DNA of 64,000 nt from Telluria aromaticivorans (lineage in GTDB: Bacteria; Pseudomonadota; Gammaproteobacteria; Burkholderiales; Burkholderiaceae_D): positions 1 through 64,000 of the forward strand of contig NZ_JABAIV010000001.1 of NCBI RefSeq assembly GCF_013003915.1, written 5' to 3'. This document shows, piece after piece, positions 18,000 to 27,007 of this stretch (position 1 is the first letter of the stretch; every line of letters starts with the position of its first letter). The notes below the pieces were generated by a model that saw only the letters and a list, made by a program, of their open reading frames with translations, was not told the origin of the DNA and did not search any database. The position numbers and the translations under genes were made by a program.

Positions 18000-18980
18000 A
18001 TGCGTTTATTTTTCGGCACCGGTAAGAAACTCGCGTTCGCTGTGACGGCGTCGGTCATTTCATTGGGCGCACTGGCGCAAAACTGGCCGGATGCGACGGT
18101 GACGGTGGTAGTCCCGTGGCCGCCAGGCGGCCCTTCGGACATCGCTGCCCGTCCGATGGCCAAGGGCCTGACCCAGGCGCTGGGCCAGACCTTCGTGATC
18201 GACAACCGCGCCGGTGGCGGCGGTAATATCGGTACGGCCGCAGTCACGCGTGCCCAGGGCGACGGCAAGACCCTCCTGATCACCTCGAGCGCGCCGATCG
18301 TGATCAACCCGAGCCTGTACAAGAACATGAACTTCGATCCGCTCAAGGACCTGGCGCCGGTGACCAACTTGCTGCGCGTACCACTCGTGCTGGTCGCCCA
18401 CCCGGGCGTGCCGGCCAAGAACCTGAAGGAGCTGATGGCCCACATCCAGTCGAAGAAAGGCCAGTTCTCGTTCGGCTCCTCCGGCAACGGTACTCCGCAG
18501 CACCTCACCAGCGAACTGTTCGCGAGCGTGGCCAAACTGCAGATGACCCACGTGCCGTACAAGGGCTCGGCGCCGGCGATTTCAGACCTGCTGGGCGGCC
18601 ATATCCCGATCATGTTCGACAGCACCATCGCGATCATGCCGCACATTAAGAGCGGCAAGGTCAAGGCGATCGCGATCTCGGGCGCCAAGCGCTCGCCGCT
18701 GCTGCCGGACGTGCCGACCTTCGCCGAAGCTGGCCTGGCGGGGATCGAATCCTACGCCTGGTACGGCATGTTCGCCCCGGCCAAGACGCCGAAGGCCGTG
18801 GTCGCCAAGATCAATGCCGAAGCCATCAAGGTCATGAAGGGCCCCGAGTTCCAGAAGGTGCTGGCCGATACCGGTTCCGACTTCGTCGGCGAATCGCCCG
18901 AGAACTTCGGCAAGTTCGTGCAGGCCGAATCGGTGCGCTGGTCGAAAGTCGTGAAGGACAGCGGCGCGACCGTCGACTAA
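18000..18980 (+). CDS. Bug family (TctC-like) tripartite tricarboxylate transporter receptor
   Basis: A 326-residue periplasmic solute-binding protein. Signal peptide at residues 1-22 (cut after ALA-Q). VVPWPPGGPSDIAAR and VIDNRAGGGGNIGT are the ligand-loop hallmarks of the family; SSGNGTPQHL and HVPYKG follow. AAGGA precedes the ATG at 18000. No TctA/TctB membrane genes are near, the usual orphan state of Bug receptors in this order. The ligand is probably a small carboxylate. Confidence 0.92.
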   Translation: MRLFFGTGKKLAFAVTASVISLGALAQNWPDATVTVVVPWPPGGPSDIAARPMAKGLTQALGQTFVIDNRAGGGGNIGTAAVTRAQGDGKTLLITSSAPIVINPSLYKNMNFDPLKDLAPVTNLLRVPLVLVAHPGVPAKNLKELMAHIQSKKGQFSFGSSGNGTPQHLTSELFASVAKLQMTHVPYKGSAPAISDLLGGHIPIMFDSTIAIMPHIKSGKVKAIAISGAKRSPLLPDVPTFAEAGLAGIESYAWYGMFAPAKTPKAVVAKINAEAIKVMKGPEFQKVLADTGSDFVGESPENFGKFVQAESVRWSKVVKDSGATVD

Positions 18981-19002
18981 GCGATTTACGAGTCAGAAAT
19001 GC

Positions 19003-19036
19003 AAACGCCGCCGGGGAAACCCGGCGGCGTTTTTTT
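19003..19036 (+). terminator. Terminator of the Bug gene
   Basis: A perfect 12-bp stem AACGCCGCCGGG / CCCGGCGGCGTT with a GAAA-type loop, followed by seven T residues. A REP unit begins directly at its end. Confidence 0.95.
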
Positions 19037-19037
19037 C

Positions 19038-19144
19038 GTAGGGTGGGCGGGTCTCCCGCCCGCGCGTTCAACCGGTGTTTGAATGGACGCTGGACCTGTT
19101 CATATTCGGATTGAACGCGCGGTCGGCACAGCCGACCACCCTAC
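19038..19144. repeat. REP pair, copy C
   Basis: GTAGGGTGGGCGGG, CCCGCCCGCGCG at 19038-19066 and the inverted unit CGCGCGGTCGGC...GCCGACCACCCTAC at 19116-19144. The right unit has compensating changes in both arms (GTCGGC/GCCGAC), so pairing is kept. It fills the gap between the converging Bug and rlhA genes. Confidence 0.78.
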
Positions 19145-19148
19145 AAAA

Positions 19149-21119
19149 TCAGGCCCGTGGACGCTGCCGATGAAAGGTCAGCGGACTATACGGCACGGCC
19201 GAAGGCGGCGGCGACTGCAAGATGTTCTGCTTCATGGCCCCGACCACATGCATCTCGCAGGGCTTGCAGTCGAAGCGCAGCGTGTAGCGCTCGTTGCCGT
19301 TCACCAGGGTCATTGGCTCCGCGCGGACCTGGCCCTGCACGCCTGTCACGCCCTTGGCCTGCTTCGGGCAGAGGTTGAACGAGAAACGCAGGCAGTGCTT
19401 CGTGATCATCAGCGACACTTCGCCCGGCTCTTCGTGCGACTCGTAGGCCGCATCGATCAGCTGTACGCCGTGCTTGTGGTAGAAGGCGCGCGCCTTTTCG
19501 TTGTAGACGTTGGCCAGGTAGCTCAGCTGCTGGTCCGGGTAAATCGCCGGCGGCTCAGCCTTGGGCTTGCGCTGCGGCCGCTCCCAACTGGCCAGGCGCG
19601 CGGCTTCGTGCGCGGCGATCGCGTCGCGGCGCAGGGCGTTGATCGCGCTCGCTGCCACGAACCAGGGCTGCGACAGTTCCAGGTCGACCGTGCCTGCTTC
19701 GAACATCGTGTTGCCCAGCTTCGCCAGGTTGGTGCGCAGCGCCGCCTCGGCCTGGGCCGCCTGCTGGGCCGGCTGCAGCGCGACCGGCGCGTCCAGCACT
19801 GTTTCGATGCCGTCTTCGTCGCGCACCGCCAGGCGCAGGCCGCCCGGCTGCTCGCTCAGCGTCAGGTCGACGCGCACCTTGCGCTCGGACGATTTCTTGT
19901 TGAGCGCCGATTCCCAGTGGTGGTCGCGGTTGCGGTGGATGCTGGTCCCGACCTTCAGGCCAGCCAGGCTGTCCAGGACCTCGTTCGGGTACACGCGCCA
20001 GCGCTGGCCATTCTCGTCTTCACCCAGCTTCTCGGCCTTGTTGGCCTGGATGCCGACCGTCTCGCGCTTGTGCATGTAGTTCAGGCCGTCGCCGTTGGCC
20101 ATCGGTGCATTGGTGGCCAGGTCGATGAAGTCCGGGCCGATGCGCGTGACCGTGCCGAGTTCGACCCCGATGTATTTCGGCGAATCGAAGGCGCCGATGT
20201 CGTCTTGCCGGCCCAGCGCAAAGTAATCGGTATGGCCGCGGTGAAAATTCTTGTCGACGTCGGGTGTGAACAGCACGCGCGTCGTGCCGCTGGCGGCGCG
20301 TACAAATTCCGGGCGGCGCTCGAGCAGTTCGTCGAGCAGCAGGCGGTAATGGGCCGTGATGTTCTTGACATAGCCCATGTCCTTGTAGCGGCCCTCGATC
20401 TTGAACGAGCGGATGCCGGCGTCGACCAGGGCTTCCAGGTTGCGGCTCTGGTCGTTGTCCTTCATGGACAGCAGGTGCTTTTCGTAGGCCACCACGCGGC
20501 CTGCGCCGTCGCTCAGGGTATAGGGCAGGCGGCAGGCCTGCGAGCAGTCGCCGCGGTTGGCGCTGCGGCCGGTGTCGGCATGCGAAATGAAGCACTGGCC
20601 CGAGAATGCCACGCAGAGGGCGCCGTGCACGAAGTATTCGAGCGGCGTGTCGACCTCTGCCGCAATTTTACGGATCTGCTCGACGGTGAGTTCGCGCGCC
20701 AGTACCAGCTGCGAAAAACCGACGTCGCCGAGGAACTTGGCTTTTTCGACGGTGCGGATGTCGCACTGGGTGCTGGCATGCAGCTGGATCGGCGGCAGAT
20801 CGAGTTCGAGCAGGCCCATGTCCTGGACGATCAGCGCATCGACGCCGGCGCTGTACAAGTCCCAGATCTGCTTGCGCGCCAGCTCGAGTTCGCTGTCATG
20901 CATGATCGTGTTCATGGTAACGAAGATGCGCGAGCGGTAGCGGTGGGCAAACTCGACGAGGCCCGCAATGTCTGCCAAAGGATTGCTCGCATTGTGGCGC
21001 GCACCGAAGGCGGGGCCGCCAATGTACACGGCGTCGGCGCCGTGGAGAATGGCCTCGCGGCCGATCTCGGCGGTCTTGGCGGGGGACAGGAGTTCAAGCT
21101 GGTGCGCTAACAAAGACAT
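19149..21119 (-). CDS. rlhA: 23S rRNA C2501 hydroxylation protein RlhA (peptidase U32 family)
   Basis: A 656-residue protein, close to the 653 of E. coli RlhA (YdcP). Near-identical stretches include LHGADAVYIGG, DALIVQDMG, STQCDIRTVEKAKFL, HGALCVAFSGQC and RSANRGDCSQACRLPY. Cysteines in CSQAC, CPKQAKG and CKPCEMH probably hold an iron-sulfur cluster. With prephenate-derived co-substrate it hydroxylates C2501 of 23S rRNA. The start at 21119 (MSLLAHQLELLSPAK) aligns with the family; the open frame upstream is not part of the gene. Confidence 0.94.
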   Translation of the reverse strand: MSLLAHQLELLSPAKTAEIGREAILHGADAVYIGGPAFGARHNASNPLADIAGLVEFAHRYRSRIFVTMNTIMHDSELELARKQIWDLYSAGVDALIVQDMGLLELDLPPIQLHASTQCDIRTVEKAKFLGDVGFSQLVLARELTVEQIRKIAAEVDTPLEYFVHGALCVAFSGQCFISHADTGRSANRGDCSQACRLPYTLSDGAGRVVAYEKHLLSMKDNDQSRNLEALVDAGIRSFKIEGRYKDMGYVKNITAHYRLLLDELLERRPEFVRAASGTTRVLFTPDVDKNFHRGHTDYFALGRQDDIGAFDSPKYIGVELGTVTRIGPDFIDLATNAPMANGDGLNYMHKRETVGIQANKAEKLGEDENGQRWRVYPNEVLDSLAGLKVGTSIHRNRDHHWESALNKKSSERKVRVDLTLSEQPGGLRLAVRDEDGIETVLDAPVALQPAQQAAQAEAALRTNLAKLGNTMFEAGTVDLELSQPWFVAASAINALRRDAIAAHEAARLASWERPQRKPKAEPPAIYPDQQLSYLANVYNEKARAFYHKHGVQLIDAAYESHEEPGEVSLMITKHCLRFSFNLCPKQAKGVTGVQGQVRAEPMTLVNGNERYTLRFDCKPCEMHVVGAMKQNILQSPPPSAVPYSPLTFHRQRPRA

Positions 21120-21204
21120 GGCGGGATCCTCGGTGCGAAGACCGAAATTATAGCCATTCCGGCACGCCAAGTCATTCCCTGCAGGTGGCCCCGCGCAGGA
21201 AAGC

Positions 21205-21762
21205 CTAGCGGCAGGGCAGGCGCCTGAACAGTGCCGGGTAATGCACCACCAGCCCATCGGGATCGACTTCGAGCTCGGCCTGGAAGCTGCCGATCGGCCC
21301 TTCATACAGGTAGCGGTGGTCGGCCAGCCGGGTATACGCCTGCTCGGCACGCGCCAGGTCGAGGGTCGGCACGGGAATATAGACGACCGCAAGGCCGGTG
21401 CGCTGGTGCAGGTGTTCGCCGAGGCGGCGGATGGGGAGGGTATTGGTGAAGGGCGTGGCGGAGATGTCGACGTCGATGCAGCCGGAAAGCTCAGGCATGG
21501 CCGCGCCGTCGCCGTCGCGCCAGACGCCGCTGCCGTCGGTGGTGAGCACGCAGGACTCGCCGCCGGCGGCATGCACCTCGACCGCGCGTACACGCCAGCG
21601 CCCGTCGCAGCAGATGCGGTAGCTGCAGCCGAAGGGCCCGCTATCATCGGTGCCGATGACGATGCCCTCCGCGACGATGATGTCGTCACGGTGCTGCAAG
21701 CTCAGGTGCTCGAGCCCGACGCCGTCGTCGGACTGCCAACGGTAAACGCGCTGCATGGCCAA
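21205..21762 (-). CDS. Putative glycolipid-binding protein (PF06475-like)
   Basis: A 185-residue protein with RVYRWQSDDGVGLEHLSL near the start, DDSGPFGCSYRI, a GCIDVDISATPFTNTLPIRRL core and YLYEG near the end. This order matches a family named putative glycolipid-binding after a structure resembling lipoprotein-type barrels. No signal peptide is seen, so it is cytoplasmic. Biological role unknown. It precedes rlhA on the same strand with an 85-base gap. Confidence 0.8.
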   Translation of the reverse strand: MAMQRVYRWQSDDGVGLEHLSLQHRDDIIVAEGIVIGTDDSGPFGCSYRICCDGRWRVRAVEVHAAGGESCVLTTDGSGVWRDGDGAAMPELSGCIDVDISATPFTNTLPIRRLGEHLHQRTGLAVVYIPVPTLDLARAEQAYTRLADHRYLYEGPIGSFQAELEVDPDGLVVHYPALFRRLPCR

Positions 21763-21863
21763 CTCCCCATCACGCGCAAATTAACACACCGCGCGCCGCG
21801 GTGGCGCGCCTTACTGGGGAATGTGGAAATGGCTCGGCAGCACGCAGCGCCGTCGATGGCGGA

Positions 21864-22067
21864 TCAGTCGTTGCGCGGATTGCGGCGCCGCTCCATGCGG
21901 CGGCGCTGGGTGGGTTCTTCGATGGCGCGGATGAGGATGTCGCGAGGGATGTGGCAGTTGTCCAGGTAATCGAGCGCAAAGCGAAGCCCCCGGGTTTCCG
22001 CCAGAAAAAAGGCGTACTCGGCAGTTACAGCAGTATGTTCATCTCTTCGTCGTTGCGGCATAGGCAT
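21864..22067 (-). CDS. Small conserved hypothetical protein
   Basis: A 67-residue basic protein with a regular helical core (EYAFFLAETRGLRFALDYL, then CHIPRDILIRAI) and an arginine-rich tail. Codon use looks like that of its neighbours and the frame has the right third-base bias. The start is uncertain: GTG at 22106, ATG at 22067 or ATG at 22061. The fold could be a small regulator or toxin-antitoxin-like protein, but no partner is present; I assign no function. Confidence 0.5.
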   Translation of the reverse strand: MPMPQRRRDEHTAVTAEYAFFLAETRGLRFALDYLDNCHIPRDILIRAIEEPTQRRRMERRRNPRND

Positions 22068-22336
22068 ACTCTCGGCAAGGCGAGTTTCGTCGCGTAAGGC
22101 ACGCACATCCTGCGTAATCAGGTCGGCAGAGGGGATGCCTCTGCCTGGCCGGCACCCCGATTACATACCGGCTTGTTGCCTATAGTACAACCACACACGC
22201 GGCGCACGGGACGATTCTGTTAGCGTTTGTTACAACACAACGTATGTGCGGCTTATGCAGTTGACATAAGGGCGACGCGCATTTTCGTGCGGGCCGCCCT
22301 TGAATTAAGGTGGAACAAAAACCAGGACTTGGGCAA

Positions 22337-23296
22337 TTACTGGCGCAGCAGGCGGCGCAGGGTAGTCGCCAGCTCTTCCGCCGAGAACTTGGCGACATAG
22401 GCGTCGGCCTGGACGTTCTTGACGTGCTCTTCGTTGGTGGTGCCCGACAGCGAGGAGTGGATCACCACCGGGATGCCGCCGAAACGGCCGGTCTTCTTGA
22501 TGTTGCGGGTCAGGGTGAAGCCATCCATTTCAGGCATCTCCAGGTCGGTCAGCACCAGCGCAACCTTGTCGTGCACGGTCTTGCCTTCGGCCTCGGCGGC
22601 CGTGGCGATGGCGTTGAGCTGGTCCCAGGCTTCCTTGCCGCTCTTGGTCATGATGTAGGGCAGGCCCATGGCCTTCAGGCCCTCTTCGATCAGGGCGCGC
22701 GCCACCACGGAATCGTCTGCCGCCAGCACCACCGAACCCGGCTTGATCTGGATTTTCGCGCCGACGGTCTGCTGGGTGATTTCCGGACCGGAGTCGGGGT
22801 TCATGTCGCGCAGGATGGTCTCGACGTCGAGCACCTGGGCCAGGCGGCCTTCCTGGCCGTCCTCGACCGGGAGGCGGGCGATGCTGGTCACCATCCCGCT
22901 ACCCGAGCAGCGCTCGGCCGACATCACCTGGCTCCAGTCGAGGCGGACGATTTCTTCGACACTCTCGACCGCGAAGGCCTGGGTTGTGCGCGCGAATTCC
23001 GTGACCAGCATGATGTTCAGGCCGGTCTTCGGCTTGACACCGGCAATCGCCGGCAGGTCCAGCACCTGGATGATCTGGCCGCGCAGGTTGACCACGCCCA
23101 GCACGTGCGGCATCGCGCCGGCGACGGCGGTGATGGCCGGCATGGCGACGATCTCGCGGATCTTGAATACGTTAATGCCGAACAGCTCGCTGCGCTCGCC
23201 CTGTTCGTCGCCGCCGAGGCGGAACAGCAGGAGCTCGAATTTGTTGGTGCCAGTGAGGTTGCTGCGCTCGTCGACTTCTTGTTGTACCGATTTCAT
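22337..23296 (-). CDS. cheV: Chemotaxis protein CheV (CheW-REC)
   Basis: A 319-residue coupling protein. Residues 15-165 are a CheW domain (FGINVFKIREIV, GVVNLRGQIIQVLDL). Residues 190-319 are a receiver domain: AADDS near 194, the phosphorylated aspartate in LVLTDLEMPEMDGF (about residue 250), and the conserved lysine in AYVAKF. It links chemoreceptors to CheA and adapts signalling by phosphorylation. Flagellin lies 6 kb away; no other che gene is in the window. Confidence 0.93.
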   Translation of the reverse strand: MKSVQQEVDERSNLTGTNKFELLLFRLGGDEQGERSELFGINVFKIREIVAMPAITAVAGAMPHVLGVVNLRGQIIQVLDLPAIAGVKPKTGLNIMLVTEFARTTQAFAVESVEEIVRLDWSQVMSAERCSGSGMVTSIARLPVEDGQEGRLAQVLDVETILRDMNPDSGPEITQQTVGAKIQIKPGSVVLAADDSVVARALIEEGLKAMGLPYIMTKSGKEAWDQLNAIATAAEAEGKTVHDKVALVLTDLEMPEMDGFTLTRNIKKTGRFGGIPVVIHSSLSGTTNEEHVKNVQADAYVAKFSAEELATTLRRLLRQ

Positions 23297-23458
23297 ATTC
23301 CGCCATGAGAAATGTTAATGCCACTGGGAAAGCATTTTACGTGCGAAATTCTGGAAATCGTCAATACCGGCTCAAACTAGGCCGACTTTTTGGTTGGCTT
23401 GCGCTGGAAAAACAACGAAACCGGGGGGCAAACCCGGGGCAAGGTCTGTCTAGCCCCC

Positions 23459-25366
23459 TTATGCGGCGCGCATGCGCGCCGGGGCGCCGTTCGCCTGCGC
23501 GGCGCGGTCCGGCGCCACGAAGGCCAGGCCTTCCTCGAAGGAGCGCAGGATCATGTCGACGTGCTCCTCCACCAGGGCGCGTTTCGGCAGCTGCTCGTCA
23601 TAGGGGAGCAGCACCGTCACCATCAGCGCTTCCGGCAGGTCCGCACGCAGCTCGGCGACGGCAAGTAGCCATTCCTCGATATTGTCCTGGCGCGGATAGG
23701 TGATGAAGACAGTCGACACCAGTCCCGGGTGCGCGGGTTCGGGCCGCTCCTGAGGGGCGCCAGCCACGATGCTGCGGGCGTCGACTTCGGCCTCGCGCAG
23801 GGCGCGCACCAGCAGTTCGGTCAGGAATTCGTCGCGTTCGGACGGCAGCCCGGCGCACAGCACGATCGAACCGCTCGGCACGTCGAGCGAGCCCTGCCAG
23901 CGCCCGAAACGGGCTTCGCGCATCTGGCGCAGGTGGGCGCCGATGTTCGCGTCCAGCAGGGGGACGGCCTTGCGGCGCGTGCGCGAGCCGGATTCCGAGG
24001 CCGAGGCCACGGTTTCGGCGATATTCGCGATCACCGCGCGCATGCGGTCCTGCTGGAGCTTGTCGATGGTGCCGGCGCCGAGGTCCGACACCGCCATGCG
24101 CAGGCCAGGCAGCAGCACGTGGTCGCAATAGCGCGCAAAGCTGAAGCGCCGCACATAGGCTTGCGCGTCCTTGGTCAGCTCGTCGGCTTCGCCGGCCAGC
24201 ACGCGCTGGTGGAAACGTTCGGCGTCCGACATGTTGGGCGCGTCGCCCAGCAGGATGGTGATTGGCGCCAGCGCCCGCACGTGGCGCCCGGCCACCACCA
24301 GGCACAGGGTCAGCGGGGTCGACAGCAGCAAGCCGACCGGGCCCCACAGCGCGCCCCAGAACAGCGCCGAGACGATTACCGCCAGCGGCGACAGGCCCGA
24401 ACTGTGGCCATACACCTTGGGCTCGATGAAATTGGCCAGCACCACCTCGAAGGCCAGGAACATCGCCATGCAGGTCACCGCCAGCGACCAGCCGGGGTCG
24501 ATCGCGGCCACGAACACGGCGATGATGGCGCCGGCCAGCAGCACGCCAAGGTAGGGCACGAAGCGCAGCACGCCGCTCAGGACGCCCCACAGCACGGCGT
24601 GGGGCACGCCGACGAGCCACAGCGACAGGCCGATGGCAGCGCCGAAGGTGGCGTTCACGATGAACTGCGAAAAGAAGAAGCGCGACACGCCCTGGGCGGC
24701 GTCGCCGAGGGTGCGGATGGTGCGGCTGACTTCGGCCTGGCCGGCCAGGCGCACCAGGCGGTCGCGCAGCGAACCCTGTTCAAGCAGGATGAACACCAGC
24801 AGGATCAGCACCACGCCGGCCTCGCCGATCGGGCCCCAGACCAGGCCGACGATGCGGCCCAGCGTATCCTTCATGGTGCGCGGGGTGCGCACTTCGACCG
24901 GCACCGGGGCGCTGGTGGCGGTGTTGGCTGCCGTCACCGCCAGGTTGACGCCACCCCGGCGCGGCCTGACGGGCTCGACCGTCCCACTGGGGGCCACGGC
25001 GCTCAGTTCGGCTTCGATGCGCGAGATCGGGCGCTCCACGACCTCGCGCACCTTGGCGACCTTGGTGCGGATCGCGCTGCGGTATTGGGGCAGGTCGCGC
25101 GTGATGGTCACCAGCTGGGTCGCCAGCACCGCGCCGACGCCGGTGAGGAAGGTCGACACCAGCGCGACCGACAGCAGCACCGCCGGCATGCGCGCCAGCC
25201 CGATCCGGGTCACGCTGCGCACCAGCGGCGCCAGCACCAGGCTCAGGATCAGCGCGAGGGCCAGTGGTTCCAGGACTTCGCGGCCGAAATGGAGCAGGGC
25301 GATGATGCAGGTGGCGCTGACGACGGTGTTCGCGCCGAGGCGCAGGGAAGGAGGCTGGAAATTCAT
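23459..25366 (-). CDS. AI-2E family (PerM-like) permease with a long C-terminal cytoplasmic domain
   Basis: A 635-residue membrane protein. Eight helices typical of the family span residues 10-370; the signature LSGVLRFVPYLGVLLAGAI and NFIEPKVYG are present. A hydrophilic insert with PRRGG lies at about 125-170 between helices 3 and 4. After residue 385 come about 250 soluble residues that the core family (about 350-370 residues) lacks; they include LCAGLPSERDEFLTELLVRAL and STVFITYPRQDN, reminiscent of a B12-binding-like Rossmann part in regulators. I chose the ATG at 25366; the frame is open to 25450. Confidence 0.8.
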   Translation of the reverse strand: MNFQPPSLRLGANTVVSATCIIALLHFGREVLEPLALALILSLVLAPLVRSVTRIGLARMPAVLLSVALVSTFLTGVGAVLATQLVTITRDLPQYRSAIRTKVAKVREVVERPISRIEAELSAVAPSGTVEPVRPRRGGVNLAVTAANTATSAPVPVEVRTPRTMKDTLGRIVGLVWGPIGEAGVVLILLVFILLEQGSLRDRLVRLAGQAEVSRTIRTLGDAAQGVSRFFFSQFIVNATFGAAIGLSLWLVGVPHAVLWGVLSGVLRFVPYLGVLLAGAIIAVFVAAIDPGWSLAVTCMAMFLAFEVVLANFIEPKVYGHSSGLSPLAVIVSALFWGALWGPVGLLLSTPLTLCLVVAGRHVRALAPITILLGDAPNMSDAERFHQRVLAGEADELTKDAQAYVRRFSFARYCDHVLLPGLRMAVSDLGAGTIDKLQQDRMRAVIANIAETVASASESGSRTRRKAVPLLDANIGAHLRQMREARFGRWQGSLDVPSGSIVLCAGLPSERDEFLTELLVRALREAEVDARSIVAGAPQERPEPAHPGLVSTVFITYPRQDNIEEWLLAVAELRADLPEALMVTVLLPYDEQLPKRALVEEHVDMILRSFEEGLAFVAPDRAAQANGAPARMRAA

Positions 25367-25583
25367 GCGGTGCGTCGACGGCGTGGTTAACGATTTATTG
25401 GAACGAAACCGGCTATGTATAAAGGAAAATGGCATTTTCGCCAAGCGCAACCGGCAGGCTGCATGCGAGAATATTCCTATAGCCTGAATAATGAGGAAAT
25501 TTAACGATTTTCCGCGCGTTTGGCTTACTATACTTGCAACAAATCAGCGGTGAGGGTGAGTACATGGGCACAGGGCGTCCGGC

Positions 25584-26141
25584 ATGATCGCAAGCGAAGG
25601 TTTTGACTACGATGGGGCGCTGGCAGCCTGCGCGCGCGGCGACCAGGGCGCGCTGCGCCGTATCTATGACCGCGACAGCCGCAGCCTGCTCGGCGTCGCC
25701 CTGCGCATCGTGCGCCACCGCCAGATTGCCGAAGACGTGCTGCACGACGCCTTCCTGAATATCTGGACCAGGGCGGGCAGCTTCGACCCGGCGCGCGGGG
25801 CCGGGCGCGGATGGATCTACAGCGTGGTGCGTAACCAGGCCCTGAGCCTGGTGCGCAGCGGCGAGCGCGAGATCGGCGTCGACGAAGAACTGCTCGACGA
25901 CCTCGGTGCGGCCGCGGCTGCCGACGCCGGCATGGCGGACGCGTTCGAGTTGCACCAGGACCTTGGCCGCCTGCACGATTGCCTGGTCGGGCTCGACGTC
26001 GTCAAACGTAACAGCATCCTGTACGCCTATGTCGACGGCTGCTCGCACAGCGAGATCGCGGAACGCCTGAATTCGCCGCTCGGCACGGTCAAGACCTGGA
26101 TCAGGCGCGGTTTGACTGCCTTACGGGAGTGCATGGGATGA
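25584..26141 (+). CDS. ECF RNA polymerase sigma factor (SigK-like)
   Basis: A 185-residue sigma factor with region 2 at about residues 25-90 (IAEDVLHDAFLNIW) and region 4 at about 125-183 (YVDGCSHSEIAERL, GTVKTWIRRGL). There is no region 3, so it belongs to the ECF group. A TACTATACTT -10-like stretch lies at 25526-25535. The stop overlaps the anti-sigma start (ATGA), the usual way to keep the two in balance. Confidence 0.93.
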   Translation: MIASEGFDYDGALAACARGDQGALRRIYDRDSRSLLGVALRIVRHRQIAEDVLHDAFLNIWTRAGSFDPARGAGRGWIYSVVRNQALSLVRSGEREIGVDEELLDDLGAAAAADAGMADAFELHQDLGRLHDCLVGLDVVKRNSILYAYVDGCSHSEIAERLNSPLGTVKTWIRRGLTALRECMG

Positions 26142-26839
26142 GGGCCGACCACAAAGATCCGCACGACCTGGCCGGGGAATATGTGCTCGGCACCCTGCCG
26201 GTGGCCGCCCGGCGCGAACTCGAAGCGGCGCTGCCGGCGGACCCGGCACTGCGCACCGCCGTGGCGCAATGGGAAGCCCGGCTGCTGCCCCTGACCCGCC
26301 TGGCCGAACCGGTCGAACCTTCGCCCCAGCTGTGGGGCCGCATCGCCGGGTCGATCGGCGCGCGCAGCCAGTCCGTGGCCGTGCGTGGAGGTGCCAGCTG
26401 GTGGGACAGGCTGGGACTGTGGCGCGGGTTGGCTGCCGCCGGTTTCGCGGCCGCTGCCGCCATGGCGGTGATCACCGTGCAGGAACCTGGCGCCCCGGCG
26501 CCGCGCTACATGGTGGTGCTCGCCGCGCCGGACAACCTGTCGCCCGGCTGGGTGCTGCAATCGAGCGACGCCGGCAAGCTGCGCCTGGTGCCGCTGCGTT
26601 CCACCGCGGTGCCGCCCGCGCGCTCGCTGCAGCTGTGGACCAAGGCGGACGGCTGGACCAAGCCGGTATCGCTCGGATTGGTCCAGCCGGGCAAGGCGGT
26701 CGAGGTGCAGCTGGGCGATTTGCCGCCGCTGCAGCCGAACCAGTTGTTCGAGATCACGCTCGAACCCGAAGCCGGCTCGCCGATCGGGCGCCCGACCGGG
26801 CCGATCCTGTTCATCGGCCGCGCGGTGAAGATGATTTGA
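26138..26839 (+). CDS. Anti-sigma factor (RskA C-terminal type)
   Basis: A 233-residue membrane protein. The N-terminal DPHDLAGEYVLGTLP and WEARLLPLTRL stretch is the sigma-binding part; one membrane helix (LAAAGFAAAAAMAVITV) lies at about residues 95-112; the periplasmic part has the RskA fold ending in a TGPILFIGRA strand. It would hold the ECF sigma at the membrane and release it on a signal. ACGGGAG inside the sigma gene is its RBS. Confidence 0.9.
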   Translation: MRADHKDPHDLAGEYVLGTLPVAARRELEAALPADPALRTAVAQWEARLLPLTRLAEPVEPSPQLWGRIAGSIGARSQSVAVRGGASWWDRLGLWRGLAAAGFAAAAAMAVITVQEPGAPAPRYMVVLAAPDNLSPGWVLQSSDAGKLRLVPLRSTAVPPARSLQLWTKADGWTKPVSLGLVQPGKAVEVQLGDLPPLQPNQLFEITLEPEAGSPIGRPTGPILFIGRAVKMI

Positions 26840-26870
26840 CCGTGCGCTGAAGCGTCACTCAATGGCTTTC

Positions 26871-26982
26871 GTAGGGTGGGCGGCTTGGCCGCCCACGCGG
26901 TGGTAGTTAGCGGCAAGATCACCGAGCGCGTGATCGGCGCCATCAACTATCACCGCGTGGGCGGGAGACCCGCCCACCCTAC
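26871..26982. repeat. REP pair, copy D
   Basis: GTAGGGTGGGCGGC/GCCGCCCACGCG at 26871-26899 and the inverted CGCGTGGGCGGG/CCCGCCCACCCTAC at 26954-26982. The best preserved copy; same length (112 bases) as copy A. It lies between the converging anti-sigma and DUF4394 genes. Confidence 0.85.
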
Positions 26983-27007
26983 GAATTACCGGCTTCAGGC
27001 CAGCCGA

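Noticed and set aside
19083-21110. 675-codon plus-strand open frame
   Set aside because: Antisense of rlhA, which has near-identical family motifs; the antisense product has none.
21120-21689. 190-codon N-terminal extension of the rlhA frame
   Set aside because: It overlaps the glycolipid-binding-like gene in another frame, and the family start MSLLAHQLELLSP fits 21119.
22268-22301. AAGGGCG/CGCCCTT hairpin as terminator of cheV
   Set aside because: The minus-strand transcript lacks a U tract after the stem.
23729-25390. 553-codon plus-strand open frame
   Set aside because: Antisense of the AI-2E permease; composition almost entirely H, Q, R, G and D.
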